Part shown: positions 32,893-42,130 of the stretch, in pieces
Layout of the letters: every line of letters starts with the position of its first letter
Position numbering within the stretch: position 1 is the stretch's first letter
NCBI RefSeq assembly: GCF_902806685.2
Contig: NC_048560.1
Coordinates: 1,528,492-1,592,491 of the forward strand
Direction of reading: 5' to 3'
Source: Maniola hyperantus
Lineage: Eukaryota; Arthropoda; Insecta; Lepidoptera; Nymphalidae
Length of the DNA: 64,000 nt
Position numbers and translations under genes: made by a program
The notes under the pieces: model-generated
What the model was told of the DNA's origin: nothing
Databases searched by the model: none
Seen by the model: the letters and a program-made list of their open reading frames with translations, nothing else

Positions 32893-33519
32893 ACGTTAGT
32901 GTACCTAATAATACAACAACCTACATAATAATTCAATGCTTCTAAGCAATCTCATCTTAAGTAGTTACCCAGTGCCGATAACTAGTAGAATAGTTAATTT
33001 ATTTGATATCGAAGCCATTGATAGGTATAAATACCAAAGTGCATTCCTCGCTCCGGGAGCAAAGGCAAATTAATTGACGTTAAGCTGATTAGATGTTTCG
33101 GATTTAGATCGTTATATTAATGAATTGCTTGCACACACTATTTCTATAGGGTATACATTAGAAGGCAAGTAAACAACATTACATACTAAAACATAATCGT
33201 ACAAGATTGTATGAACTTTTTAATGTTTTGGGTTTCGTCTTTCAAAAGGAAAAAAAGGAACCCTTGTAGGATCACTTTGTTGTCTGTCTGTCGTGTCTGT
33301 TCGTAAAGGACTTTAGGTGTCAAATCAAATTTCCATCAAAGTACCACTATATACAACTTTTTCCCCCTTGGTTTGTATATTTTATAATTTTTAAGAAAAC
33401 CTACAAAAATACAAAAAATACCTAAAAAAAATATGCAAAACAATAAAGAAAATTAAATTTTTATATGTTTGAGATTTTAAAATATAAAACGTTAAATAAT
33501 ATGGTCTAAACATTATTTT
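32893..33519. other. No gene recognised
   Basis: AT-rich sequence with a small family D fragment near 33245-33300 ('aggatcactttgttgtctgt'). No coding signal. Confidence 0.35.
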
Positions 33520-33737
33520 AAAATGCCGCCGCGCTGTCTTGTGTACGTTTCATCGCCGCGTGCGTTCGTGACGATTTTATTTTAACACGTTTGTTTTTCA
33601 TTTAATCCAAACTTTCGTAAAGAAACTTCGCTTCAAAAATCATAATCAATCGCTTTATCATCATCGTGGCGCTAGCACGTGTGTGTGGACAGCGCTTTAG
33701 TGTAGCGTCTGTCAGCGCTTCCCTGTCCACCTCCAGC
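33520..33737 (+). promoter_or_regulatory. RhoGEF2: Candidate promoter and 5' untranslated exon of RhoGEF2
   Basis: This is the most CpG-rich non-repetitive stretch between 13 kb and the first coding exon ('gccgccgcgctgtcttgtgt', 'tcatcgccgcgtgcgttcgt'). It ends at a strong donor, CCAGC|GTGAGT, with the GT at 33738. Spliced to the exon at 37452, the frame upstream of the exon's ATG runs back to an in-frame TAA without another ATG. That would make 37455 the start codon. The transcription start is not located. It could instead belong to an unrelated transcript. Confidence 0.4.
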
Positions 33738-33962
33738 GTGAGTTATGGTGCGATCTATTTTGGCGACTGATTCGACGACGCACGAGATTCTGAGATAATA
33801 AGGCGCTTTTGGCACATTCGCACGAGGAATTTGGACAATTTCATCTATTTCGACTGTCGAACTGGAAAATATTTTATTTGGGACGTTTTTATAGTAGGTT
33901 CATAGTACGTACCTAGACCTACAAATCAATCTTCAAGCATATTTTCGTTTCGTTATTTAACA

Positions 33963-34178
33963 CTAGCCGATGCCCGCGACTTCGTCCGCGTGGAATTAGG
34001 TTTTTAAAAATCCCGTGGGAACTCTTTGATTTTCCGGGATAAAAAGTAGCGTATGTCACTCTCCAAGTCTTTATTTATACCCATGCAATAAATCACGTCA
34101 ATCTGTTGCACTGTTGCGACGTGATTCAAGGACAAACCAACAAACAAAAACACGTTTGCGTTTATAATAAGGGTACTG
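33963..34178 (-). mobile_element. Helitron-like element, H2 family
   Basis: Complete reverse copy 'ctagccgatgcccgcgactt' to 'tttataataagggtactgat', tract of the AACAAAC type. Confidence 0.7.
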
Positions 34179-34383
34179 ATTAATCTTTTGGTTCATTGTA
34201 TATTATAGATTTCCGCAAAGTAACGCCTGCTTCTATTCAAATATAATTATTGCAAGTGCAAAAGTGAGGATGCGCTTTATTTAGGTGCTTGCACAATAGC
34301 TCCGCATTGCGGTTTTCCTATCCGGATATTACGACGCGGCTCCTGTCTAGACAGAGTGAGAAAAATATAATAATAATAATAAT

Positions 34384-35101
34384 AAGTGCAGTGCAGTGGC
34401 TGCGCTTTGGTGACCTCTTCGGGGAAACCGAGGGTTTTGTCTGTGCGATACAAGATCAGGTGGTCAAGACGCGGAACTACCGAAAGTACATTCTGAAGGA
34501 TGGCACTCACGACATCTGTCGAGCTTGTCGCCATCCCGGCGAGTCACTCAGACATGTGCTTTCGGGATGCTCAGCGCTTGCCAACACTGAGTATCTGCAC
34601 AGACACAACCAAGCAGCCAAAATCCTTCACCAAGAGCTTGCTCTGAAGTACGGTCTCCTGGATGAGAGGCTGCCGTATTACAAGTACACACCGGTGCCGG
34701 TACTCGAGCGCGACGGAGTCCGGCTCTATTGGGACCGGTCCATCATCACGGACAGGACTATTCTAGCGAATAAGCCTGACATCGTGGTGGTGGACCGGGC
34801 ACAGTCGAGGGTGTTTTTGGTGGACATCACCATTCCGTATGACGAGAACCTCGTGAGAGCTGAGACGGAGAAAAAGCGCAAGTATCTCGATCTGGCTCAC
34901 GAGGTTTCCGACATGTGGCATGTGGAGTCCACTGAAATCATCCCAATCGTCATATCTGCGAATGGGTTGATCCCAGTCAGCCTCGCTCACCATCTGAGGC
35001 GACTGGGGTTCTGTGGCAGTTCGCTCGCAGCCAGGATGCAAAAAGCGGTCTTGCTGGACTCGGCTAGGATAGTCCGCCGATTTCTTCACCTGTCGCCCTG
35101 A
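34384..35101 (+). pseudogene. C-terminal part of a LINE ORF with CCHC knuckle and endonuclease-like domain
   Basis: About 238 residues end at TGA 35099-35101. In order there is a C-x2-C-x8-H-x4-C knuckle (CRACRHPGESLRHVLSGC), then RHN, then KPDIVVVD and VFLVDITIP with acidic residues spaced as in the restriction-like endonuclease of R2/R4/NeSL-type non-LTR retrotransposons. The reverse transcriptase domain is absent, so the copy is 5'-truncated. An (ATA)n stretch precedes it, and an ATAAT-type tail follows at about 35265-35290. GC-rich coding style contrasts with the flanks. The frame is open, so the insertion is fairly young. Not functional alone. Confidence 0.7.
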
Positions 35102-35290
35102 CCCCCGGCCGTTTGGTCTCCCCTGCCGGGGTGTAATCCTCCGCCCGGTACAAATATGTATGTATGTAATGTTTATGTAGGTTTATTTATTTTTGTGTAT
35201 GTAAGTATATTATAAACTTTTTTGGCTTTTATATGTATCTATTTTGTACACGGGCGTGAGAGCAAATAATATATAATAATAATATATTTA
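35102..35290 (+). mobile_element. 3' untranslated tail of the LINE
   Basis: Follows the stop codon, begins with a GC-rich inverted pair ('ccccggccgtttggtc' to 'cctgccggggt'), then becomes AT-rich and ends in TAATAATAATAT repeats. Confidence 0.6.
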
Positions 35291-35494
35291 TTTATTCAAA
35301 AATGTTGTACAATACAAAGACTCCTTAAAACTAGGTAGAAACAATAAAAATATGAAAACCTGAAGGAGTGCTTTGGCGTCCGTGCTAGGTAAACCTGTGT
35401 TACGGGCGCCGCAGCCTTCCCTTGGATCCATCGATTAATATGGAGTACAAATTTAAATTTAAATTTAGGCTATTTTAGTAACAATATAGGTACA

Positions 35495-36230
35495 ATAGCT
35501 TTGAGAGTGTGAGCTTGCGACCACTAAGCATAATTATGTTTTGCATAAGTATATGTTTTGTTTTATTCAACATAATTACTACCATTATTATAAAAGCGAA
35601 AGTGTGATTGTTTGTTGGTTTGTTGGTTTACCCTTCAATCACATCGCAAGGGAGCAACGCATTGACGTGATTTTTTGCACGAGTACCTATAGTTAAAGAC
35701 GTGGAGAGTGGCATAGGCTACTTTTTACCCAGGGAAATCGAAAAGTTTTCACGGGATTTTTGGAACCCTCCATAATTGCAATTGCATAAATAAGGATGCG
35801 CTTTATTTAGCTGCTTGCACAATAGCTCCGCATTGCGGTTTTCCTATCCGGATATTACGACGCGACTCCGGTCCAGACAGACTCACAGAGTGAGAAAAAT
35901 ATACAATAGCTTTGAGAGTGTGAGCTTGCGACCACTAAGCATAATATGTTTTGCATAAGTACCTATATGTTTTGTTTTATTCAACATAATTACTACCATT
36001 ATTATAAAAGCGAAAGTGTGATTGTTTGTTGGTTTGTGTTGTGGGTTTGTTGGTTTTACCCTTCAATCACATCGCAAGGGAGCAACGGATTGACGTGATG
36101 TTTTGCGGGTATAGTTAAAGACGCGGAGAGTGGCATAGGCTACTTTTTATCCAGGGAAATCAAAGAGTTTCCACGGGATTTAAAAAAAAACATAATTCCA
36201 CGCGGACGATGTTGCGAGCATCAGCTAGTA
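35495..36230. repeat. Tandem direct duplication of about 0.4 kb
   Basis: Two units begin 'aatagctttgagagtgtgag' at about 35497 and 35906. Both run through 'gttttattcaacataattac' into an H2-type segment with TTGTTTGTTGG. The second unit ends with a proper Helitron terminus 'gcgagcatcagctag'; the first does not. The join at 35793-35900 repeats sequence also found at 34265-34370 ('gctccgcattgcggttttcc'). Confidence 0.65.
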
Positions 36231-36459
36231 AATAATAAATGTCCAGCTGTGGACGTCTATCGGTTGATAGTGATGATGACGAAGTTATTAGGCATTTATT
36301 GGAAAATAAAACGCACGTGATAAAATTGTAATTCGGCGAGTGCTTAATTGTTCCACAAATGCAGAAAATACTGCGAGTTAACTCTACTGTACGTGACAAT
36401 TTACAAATTACGAAACATTTTTTATTGATACACATTGAACCATTCATAAATTCATACTA

Positions 36460-36935
36460 ATCATTATCCATCACTACATACTTTCAGGTCTTTATCTATA
36501 CCCATGTAAAAAATCACGTCAATCCGTTGCGACATGATTGAAGGACAGACCAACAAACCAATAAACCAACAAACAAACACACTTTCACATTTATAATAAG
36601 GGTAGGTACTGATTATAATAAGGGTACTGACTTGATTATACGTACTGATTATAATAAGGGTACTGACTTGATCATACGTACTGATTATAATAAAGGTACT
36701 GACTTGATCATACTTGCGATTTCGTCCGCATGGATTTGGGTTTTAAAAATCCCGTGGGAACCCTTTGATATCTTTGATATTCCGGTACCTATAAAAAGTA
36801 ACCTAAGTAAGAAGTATGTCCTTCCCCGGGATGCAAGCTAACCTGTACCAAACATCAAAATCGGTTAAACTGTTGGACCGTGAAAAGCTAGCAGACAGAC
36901 AGACACACTTTCACAAATATAATATTAGTAGAGAT
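36460..36935 (-). mobile_element. Reverse H2 fragments with local GATTATAATAAGGGTACT repeats
   Basis: An H2 tail (36480-36600) is followed by three or four copies of 'gattataataagggtactg' mixed with 'cttgatcatacgt'. A further reverse H2 body runs to 'aatataatattagtaga'. The repeats look like serial duplication at an H2 end. Confidence 0.6.
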
Positions 36936-37451
36936 TTAATTAGAACGGACATATAGACCAATTACACTGACATAAGTCTCTTGTAGGGACTTACACACGC
37001 CACGGTCTTGCGCCGCCGTCATCCAGCGGCTCCCTGCGACTCGTTTGGTGTCGTTATCAATAACTTACATTTATATACATATTAATAATAATAAAATAAA
37101 TAATTAATAAATAATCATTTATTTGTAATAGTACATTACTGTCAAGGTACAAGTTTAATTTTCGTGTAATTAATATAGCGACAATCGCTATAACAACAAT
37201 TATTAAAAATACACAGACGCGAGACGGTGAAAACATCTGTACCTATAACGATTCACGAAATACACTTAACTGACGCCCGCTGACAGACGGACGGACGGAC
37301 AGCGGAGGCTTAGGAATAGTAGGGTCCCGTTGGGGTACGGAATCTTAAAAAGCTATTATTTTATTATATTCTGATATTTGACAAACATGTTTGACCGTTT
37401 ACGAGGCACTTAAGAAGAAGCTCCAATCAACGAATGTTACCTTTTTTGCAG
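36936..37451. other. Intergenic or intronic sequence with a D2 fragment
   Basis: A reverse D2 fragment is visible at about 37260-37350 ('gctgacagacggacggacgg', 'gttggggtacggaatcttaa'). The last bases form the pyrimidine tract and AG acceptor of the first coding exon. Confidence 0.5.
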
Positions 37452-37554
37452 GTGATGCTGGGCGGGGCGGGCGGGGCGGTGTCGCCTTCGGGCGAAGATC
37501 TGCTCACCGTCACCGTCGTCAGGGACGAACACGGATATGGGATGAAGGTTTCAG
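37452..37554 (+). CDS. RhoGEF2: RhoGEF2 exon 1: start of the PDZ domain
   Basis: Bordered by TTTTTTGCAG and GTATAT. Frame begins GTG ATG at a codon boundary. A short Gly/Ala leader precedes LLTVTVVRDEHGYGMKVSG, the first PDZ strand and the carboxylate-binding loop (GYGM here, where PDZ domains usually have GLGF-like). The likely start is the ATG at 37455, because no upstream coding exon is seen and the candidate 5' exon is closed upstream. Vertebrate relatives have about 70 residues before the PDZ, so a missing upstream coding exon remains possible. Ends with one base of the next codon. Confidence 0.88.
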
Positions 37555-37562
37555 GTATATTG

Positions 37563-37922
37563 TCTAAATATGTAAAAGGAAAAGGTTACTGACTGACTGA
37601 TCTATCAACGCACAACTCAAACTACTGGACGGATCGGGTTGAAATTTGGCATGTAGATAGCTATTATGACGTAGACATCTGCTAAGAATGGATTTTTGGA
37701 AAATAAAACCCCTAAGGGGGTAAAATAAAGGTTTGAAATTTGTGTAGTCCACGCGGACCAAGTCGCGGGAGTAAGCTTTAAACGATTTTGATGTAATTCT
37801 GTGTAGAAATAATTTGCATTCTGAGGACGGACATAGGTTACTTTTATCCCGGAAAATGAAAGAGTTCCCATGGAATTTTTAAAAACCTAATTCCACGCGG
37901 ACGAAGTCGCGGGCACCAGCTA
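37563..37922 (+). mobile_element. H1 and H2 Helitron-like copies just after exon 1
   Basis: H1 starts 'tctaaatatgtaaaaggaaa' eight bases after the exon 1 donor and runs to 'gtcgcgggagtaagctt'. An H2 fragment follows, ending 'gcgggcaccagctatt'. The donor GTATATTG is kept, so the insertion left only the minimal donor sequence. Confidence 0.65.
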
Positions 37923-38080
37923 TTCTTGAATAAGAATATAGAAAGTTGAAATATGAAAGGATTACTATAAAACGTAGTAAACCTTACCAAAGTAATAAAG
38001 TAATCGATTGCAAAAGCAGACAGACAAACAAATTGACAAGAAAAACGTGTTGATAAAACACAAAATGTGCAACATTGCAG

Positions 38081-38224
38081 GTGACAACCCGGTGTATGTC
38101 CAATCGGTAAAAGAACATGGCGCCGCGTGGCGCGCCGGCCTGCGATCTGGCGACAGGATCCTCAGGGTGGATTCTATACCAGTACACCAACATACGCATC
38201 AGCAAGTCGTGCATATGATACGAG
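38081..38224 (+). CDS. RhoGEF2: RhoGEF2 exon 2: core of the PDZ domain
   Basis: Acceptor AACATTGCAG, donor CGAG|GTGAGC. Encodes GDNPVYVQSVKEHGAAWRAG, then LRSGDRILRVDSIPV and a helix with HTHQQVVHMIRG. The 'DNPVYVQSV' and 'AGLRSGDRIL' blocks are characteristic of the PDZ domains of ARHGEF11/12 and RhoGEF2. The His in THQQVV sits at the start of helix B, the class I PDZ position. It starts two bases into a codon and ends one base into the next, in phase with exons 1 and 3. Confidence 0.95.
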
Positions 38225-38314
38225 GTGAGCCATGATGATTCCTCATCTCTTTAGCAGGAGAAGTTATCTTCTAGGTATCATAAAAACTGAAAGTTGTATT
38301 TGTTCATGTTTCAG

Positions 38315-38394
38315 CCAACCCCAGCACCGTTTTAACAGTACAACAGAACAGTTCGCGCCACAAAACGCCCATCACCGCCCCTGTCCCAGTAAAT
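38315..38394 (+). CDS. RhoGEF2: RhoGEF2 exon 3: last PDZ strand
   Basis: Acceptor TGTTTCAG, donor AAAT|GTAAGT. Encodes ANPSTVLTVQQNSSRHKTPI and a short tail. STVLTVQQ is the final beta strand of the PDZ fold. The intron between exons 2 and 3 is only 90 nt, unlike most in this gene. Ends at a codon boundary. Confidence 0.92.
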
Positions 38395-38429
38395 GTAAGT
38401 ACCAAATATGTAATAAAAAGTTCAATGAA

Positions 38430-38625
38430 CCAAAAGCTTAATTTGCTGTAATCCGCTGAAACAAGTCGAATCTGTATGGTGCAACATGCAGCATGCGAAA
38501 TGCACCGCCCGCCCTCCCACTGCTAAACATGCAGAATGAATCTGCATGCTGCATGTTGCACCATACAGATTCGACTTGTTTCAGCGGATTATAGCAAATT
38601 AAGCTTTTGGTTCATTGTATATCAT
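38430..38625. mobile_element. Foldback element 36 nt downstream of exon 3
   Basis: Arms of about 80 bp: 'aatgaaccaaaagcttaatt' left, 'aattaagcttttggttcatt' right, with inner 'cgaatctgtatggtgcaaca' and its complement. The unpaired centre is about 40 nt. The outer arm sequence also occurs at 34183-34240. Confidence 0.7.
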
Positions 38626-39283
38626 GGACTTCCGCAAAGTAACGCCTGCTTCTATACATATTATAATAAAAAGTTAGCTCGGCCGCAAACATGAAGGGCG
38701 TCGGCTCACCGCATTTATTTAGACAGACAAAAATTTTAAAATGTGTGATTCAGTTTTGATACAGTTAAAATAACCATCTGAGCCTAATATGCGATAGTTA
38801 TATCGATATGACAGATAGACACTTCAATTTTATTTATTAGTATAGATTGGTTGTATGTATTTATTTTAGAACTTTTTGTTATTTTTTGCTGTTTTTTATC
38901 ATTTGCTCAAACGTGAACCCATTTGCATGCGGTTTCTTTTATTAGAAAGTCTATTTAATAGAGATGGTCCTCAGCTATGATAAAAATCTGTCCAACGGGT
39001 CGAGGATTCTCAGCCTGCGTAGGGATCTATAATTAATATTTAAATATTAGTTGCACTGGTCTTATGAACTCGATCCCGACAACAATGCAATATTATGGAA
39101 ACCTCGAACTATCAGGATTGATTTAACTTTTTGCTTTACACTTAAAATTATAAATGCGAAAGTCTGTTTGTTTGTTGGTTTGTTCTTCAATCACGTTGCA
39201 AAAGAGCAACGGATTGACGTGATTTTTAAAGAGGAAACGGATGGAGAGGGCATAGGCTACTTTTTATACCAGGTTTATATTTA

Positions 39284-39445
39284 GATAGCTCAACCGGTAT
39301 AGGAGTGGATTGGAAACCGAAAGGTCGACGGTTCAAACCCCGCCCGTTGCACTATTGTCCTACCTACTCCTAGCAGAAGCCTGACGCTTAATTGGAGAGG
39401 AAAGGGGAATATTAGTCATTTAACATGGCTAATATTCTTATAAAA
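39284..39445 (+). mobile_element. SINE S2 copy, head slightly truncated
   Basis: Starts at 'tagctcaaccggtataggag', B box 'ggttcaaaccccgcccg', A-rich tail, inserted in a partial H2 (39143-39283). Confidence 0.7.
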
Positions 39446-39464
39446 AAAAAGTTCCCACGAACTA

Positions 39465-39717
39465 TATATATATATAAAAGGAAAAGGTGACTGACTGACT
39501 GACTGACTGACTGACTGACTGACTGACTGATCTATCAACGCACAGCTCAAACTACTGGACGGATCAGGCTGAAATTTGGCATGCAGATAGCTATTATGAC
39601 GTAGGCATCCGCTAAGAAAGGATTTTTGAAAATTCAACTCCTAAGGGGGTGAAATAGGGTTTTGAAATTTTGTAGTCCACGCGGACGAAGTCGCGAGCAT
39701 AAGCTAGTATTCTTATA
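39465..39717 (+). mobile_element. H1 Helitron-like element flanked by a 30-bp direct repeat
   Basis: Complete from a (TA)n start to 'gcgagcataagctag', with a (CTGA) tract of about ten units. 'attcttataaaaaaaaagtt' plus 'cccacgaac' occurs on both sides (39433-39462 and 39719-39749). Confidence 0.7.
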
Positions 39718-39796
39718 AAAAAAAAAGTTCCCACGAACTTTTAAAAACCTAAACGTAGTCGCGGGCATCAGTTCGTACATAATATTTGTGTGCATA

Positions 39797-40025
39797 ATAT
39801 CTGTCCCGGCTGTACTCACGTGATTAGTCGACGTTAGTCCGACAAGTTTCGAACCCAGCCGGGGTCCTTTTTCAAGGGAGTCAGTTCGCGCACGCGCCGC
39901 GGTTTTGACCGAAAACCGCGGCGCGTGCGCGAAACTTGTCGGGCTAAGGTCGACTAATCACGTGAGTACAGCCGGGACAGATATTTATAATGGAAATCAC
40001 TCACGGTAGTTTAAACGCTAAAATA
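39797..40025. mobile_element. Foldback element, family F2
   Basis: Arms 'tgtcccggctgtactcacgt' and 'acgtgagtacagccgggaca', inner CG-rich hairpin 'gcgcacgcgccgcggttttg' with 'gaaaaccgcggcgcgtgcgc'. Right border 'aaatcactcacggtagttta'. Lies 40 nt before exon 4. Confidence 0.75.
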
Positions 40026-40066
40026 TTTGTATGATTCAGCAATAATTTTGCTTTGTATAATTTCAG

Positions 40067-40157
40067 TCGGAGAAGCAGCGTCAGTTGGAGGTGTCAAAAG
40101 CTCACACTGTCCGATTGATGCTGGAACAGGAACAGAAGTACATCAGGGATCTTAGAA
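40067..40157 (+). CDS. RhoGEF2: RhoGEF2 exon 4: charged helical segment
   Basis: Acceptor ATAATTTCAG, donor TTAGAA|GTGAGT. Encodes SEKQRQLEVSKAHTVRLMLE and QEQKYIRDLR. The pattern is strongly helical with heptad-like leucines, and fits the start of the coiled coil that follows the PDZ in RGS-RhoGEFs. In phase from exon 3 and ends one base into a codon. An RTE LINE remnant begins 30 nt after the donor. Confidence 0.9.
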
Positions 40158-40186
40158 GTGAGTTAAAGATATTTGACTATGGCAAT

Positions 40187-40330
40187 GGAGAAATTATACA
40201 CGAGGTGGACGGACGACATCAGACGAGTAGCCGGGAGCCGCTGGATTCAGGCGGCGCAAGACCGTGGCGTGTGGAAGTCTCCACAAGAGACCTATGTCCA
40301 GCAGTGGACGTCTATTGGTTGATGATGATG
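40187..40330 (+). pseudogene. RTE-type LINE tail fragment
   Basis: Encodes RWTDDIRRVAG, then W, then ETYVQQWTSIG and a stop, followed by a TGATGATGATGA tail. Same C-terminal signature as 63345-63603. Only the last 45 or so residues remain. Confidence 0.65.
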
Positions 40331-40363
40331 ATGAATGGAGAAATTTTGTGTTATATTTCTACA

Positions 40364-40599
40364 CTAGATAATGCCCGCGACTTCGGACCGCGTGGATTTA
40401 GGTTTTTAAAAATCCCGTCGCAACTCTTTGATTTTCCGGGATAAAAAGTAGTCCTATGTCACTCTCCAGGTCTTCATCTATACCTATGCAAAAAATCACG
40501 TCAATCTGTTACACATTTGCAACGTGATTGAAGGACAAACCAACAAAATAAACCAACAAACCAACAAACACACTTTCGCATTTATAATAAAGGTACTGA
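40364..40599 (-). mobile_element. Helitron-like element, H2 family
   Basis: Reverse copy 'ctagataatgcccgcgactt' to 'tttataataaaggtactgat' with the AACAAAC-type tract. Confidence 0.7.
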
Positions 40600-40743
40600 T
40601 GAGTTAAAGATATTTGAATATGGTAATGGAGCAATTTTGTGTTATATTTCTACCCCGTTCTCTATTGGGACCCCGACGTCCACCTTCACAACCGAACTTC
40701 TGATTTTATTTCACTTGTACCTTATCGGTTTTTACGTGACAAT

Positions 40744-41032
40744 GGCGCCGATTCTGTTGTTTTTATCTAAACTGAATTTAGAGTATCTGAATCTTTTTTT
40801 AAATATTGCTCTAAAAAGGACAGAATATGAATTTTACATTTAAAGACTCTAAAGTTTAGAGCACTCTACAAATTTAAACAATAGGCGCGTGACTGGCACC
40901 TAAAGTCACGAGGTTTGATAGCTCTAAATTAAATTTAAAAATGTCAAACTGTGTCTGTACTTTTCATATTACATTAGTAAGAAGAGGATGCGAATACTCT
41001 AAAATTTTGGTGTGCTCAGAATCAGTACCATT
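40744..41032. repeat. Uninterrupted copy of the repeat split at 18485-18905
   Basis: 'ggcgccgattctgttgtttt' to 'tgctcagaatcagtaccatt'. Shows the pre-insertion state of the other copy. Confidence 0.6.
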
Positions 41033-41181
41033 CATTGTATTTAATTGGAACCCTAAATCGCTTGATGAAACAACTTTGCCGGTATGCTGATAGCTAGCGA
41101 AGGCCGAAGCCACCAGACTAGCTCACCGCTGCACTATGGAGGTCGTAAAACGATTACTAAGAAAATCGTATTTTTTTCCAG

Positions 41182-41288
41182 ATGAACTTCTAAAAGTGCC
41201 AGATGTCAGAAAGCAAGCGCAGCTAGAATCAGCAGAACAGAGGTGTTCCACTCTACAGCATGAGATTGACACCATCATCGCGTCACAG
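41182..41288 (+). CDS. RhoGEF2: RhoGEF2 exon 5: coiled-coil segment
   Basis: Acceptor TTTTTTTCCAG, donor TCACAG|GTGAAT. Encodes NELLKVPDVRKQAQLESAEQ then RCSTLQHEIDTIIASQ. Regular hydrophobic spacing and high charge fit a continued helical region that may self-associate. Phase joins exon 4 (one base) and ends at a codon boundary. Confidence 0.9.
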
Positions 41289-41416
41289 GTGAATATGTAC
41301 CTTAGCATCACTGATATAGGCACTAGTTTTACTTGACTAGTTGTTGTTACTTGTTACATGTAGTTTACATTGATTGGTAATGTTGGTTCGGATTGATAAT
41401 GTAGTAATTTTCATTT

Positions 41417-41836
41417 TTAGGGTTCCGTACCTCAAAAGGAAAAACGGAACCCTTATAGGATCACTTTGTTGTCTGTCTGTCAAGAATCCTACAGGGTACT
41501 TCCCGTTAACCTAGAATCATGAAATTTGGCAGGTAGGTAGGTCTTATAACTGACATTCGGGGAAAAATCTGAAAACCGTGAATTTGTGGTCACATCACAC
41601 AAAAAAATTAAATTGTGGTCATGAACTAATAATTAGTATTTTCAATTTTCGAAGTAAGATAACTATATCAAGTGGGGTATCATATGAAAGGTCTTCACCT
41701 GTACATTCTAAAACAAATTTTTATTTATTTTTATGCATCATAGTTTTTGAATTATCGTTCAAAATGTCGAAAAAATACGACTGTATTACGGAACCGTCGT
41801 TGCGCGAGCCTGACTCGCACTTGGCGGGTTTTTCTA
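41417..41836 (+). repeat. Family D, near full length
   Basis: Forward copy 'tagggttccgtacctcaaaa' to 'ctcgcacttggcgggttttt', inside RhoGEF2 intron 5. Confidence 0.75.
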
Positions 41837-41854
41837 AATCCAATACCCTCCAAG

Positions 41855-42000
41855 CGGTGATAGCCTGGTGGTTAAAACGACGGCCTTCCAGTCGGGGGAT
41901 CTGGGGCTCGATTCCTGGCATGCACTTCTAACTTCTCAGAGTTATGTGTGTTTTAAGCCTAAACAATTACTTTAACGGTGAACCATCTCTTTAAAGGATA
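41855..42000 (+). mobile_element. SINE S1 head, truncated
   Basis: tRNA-like 'gtgatagcctggtggttaaa', B box 'ggctcgattcctggca', stops after 'tttaacggtgaaccatctct'. Confidence 0.6.
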
Positions 42001-42004
42001 TGCC

Positions 42005-42130
42005 AACACGTGGCGGGCGCGAGCGTGAGCTGAAGCATGAGCTGCTTCATATAAAATGATGTTTGAGTCCGTGCCTCGTCCGCGCCTCGTACGTGGCACG
42101 GCCCGCGTCCGCCACGTGTTGGTATAGATC
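42005..42130. mobile_element. Foldback element with GC-rich arms
   Basis: 'atgccaacacgtggcgggcg' and 'cgcgtccgccacgtgttgg' are inverted. The centre is AT-richer. No target duplication fixed. Confidence 0.55.

Noticed and set aside
41836..41935. RhoGEF2 exon inside the frame at 41578-41931
   Set aside because: The frame covers a family D repeat and the tRNA-like head of a SINE. No matching domain or splice pair.
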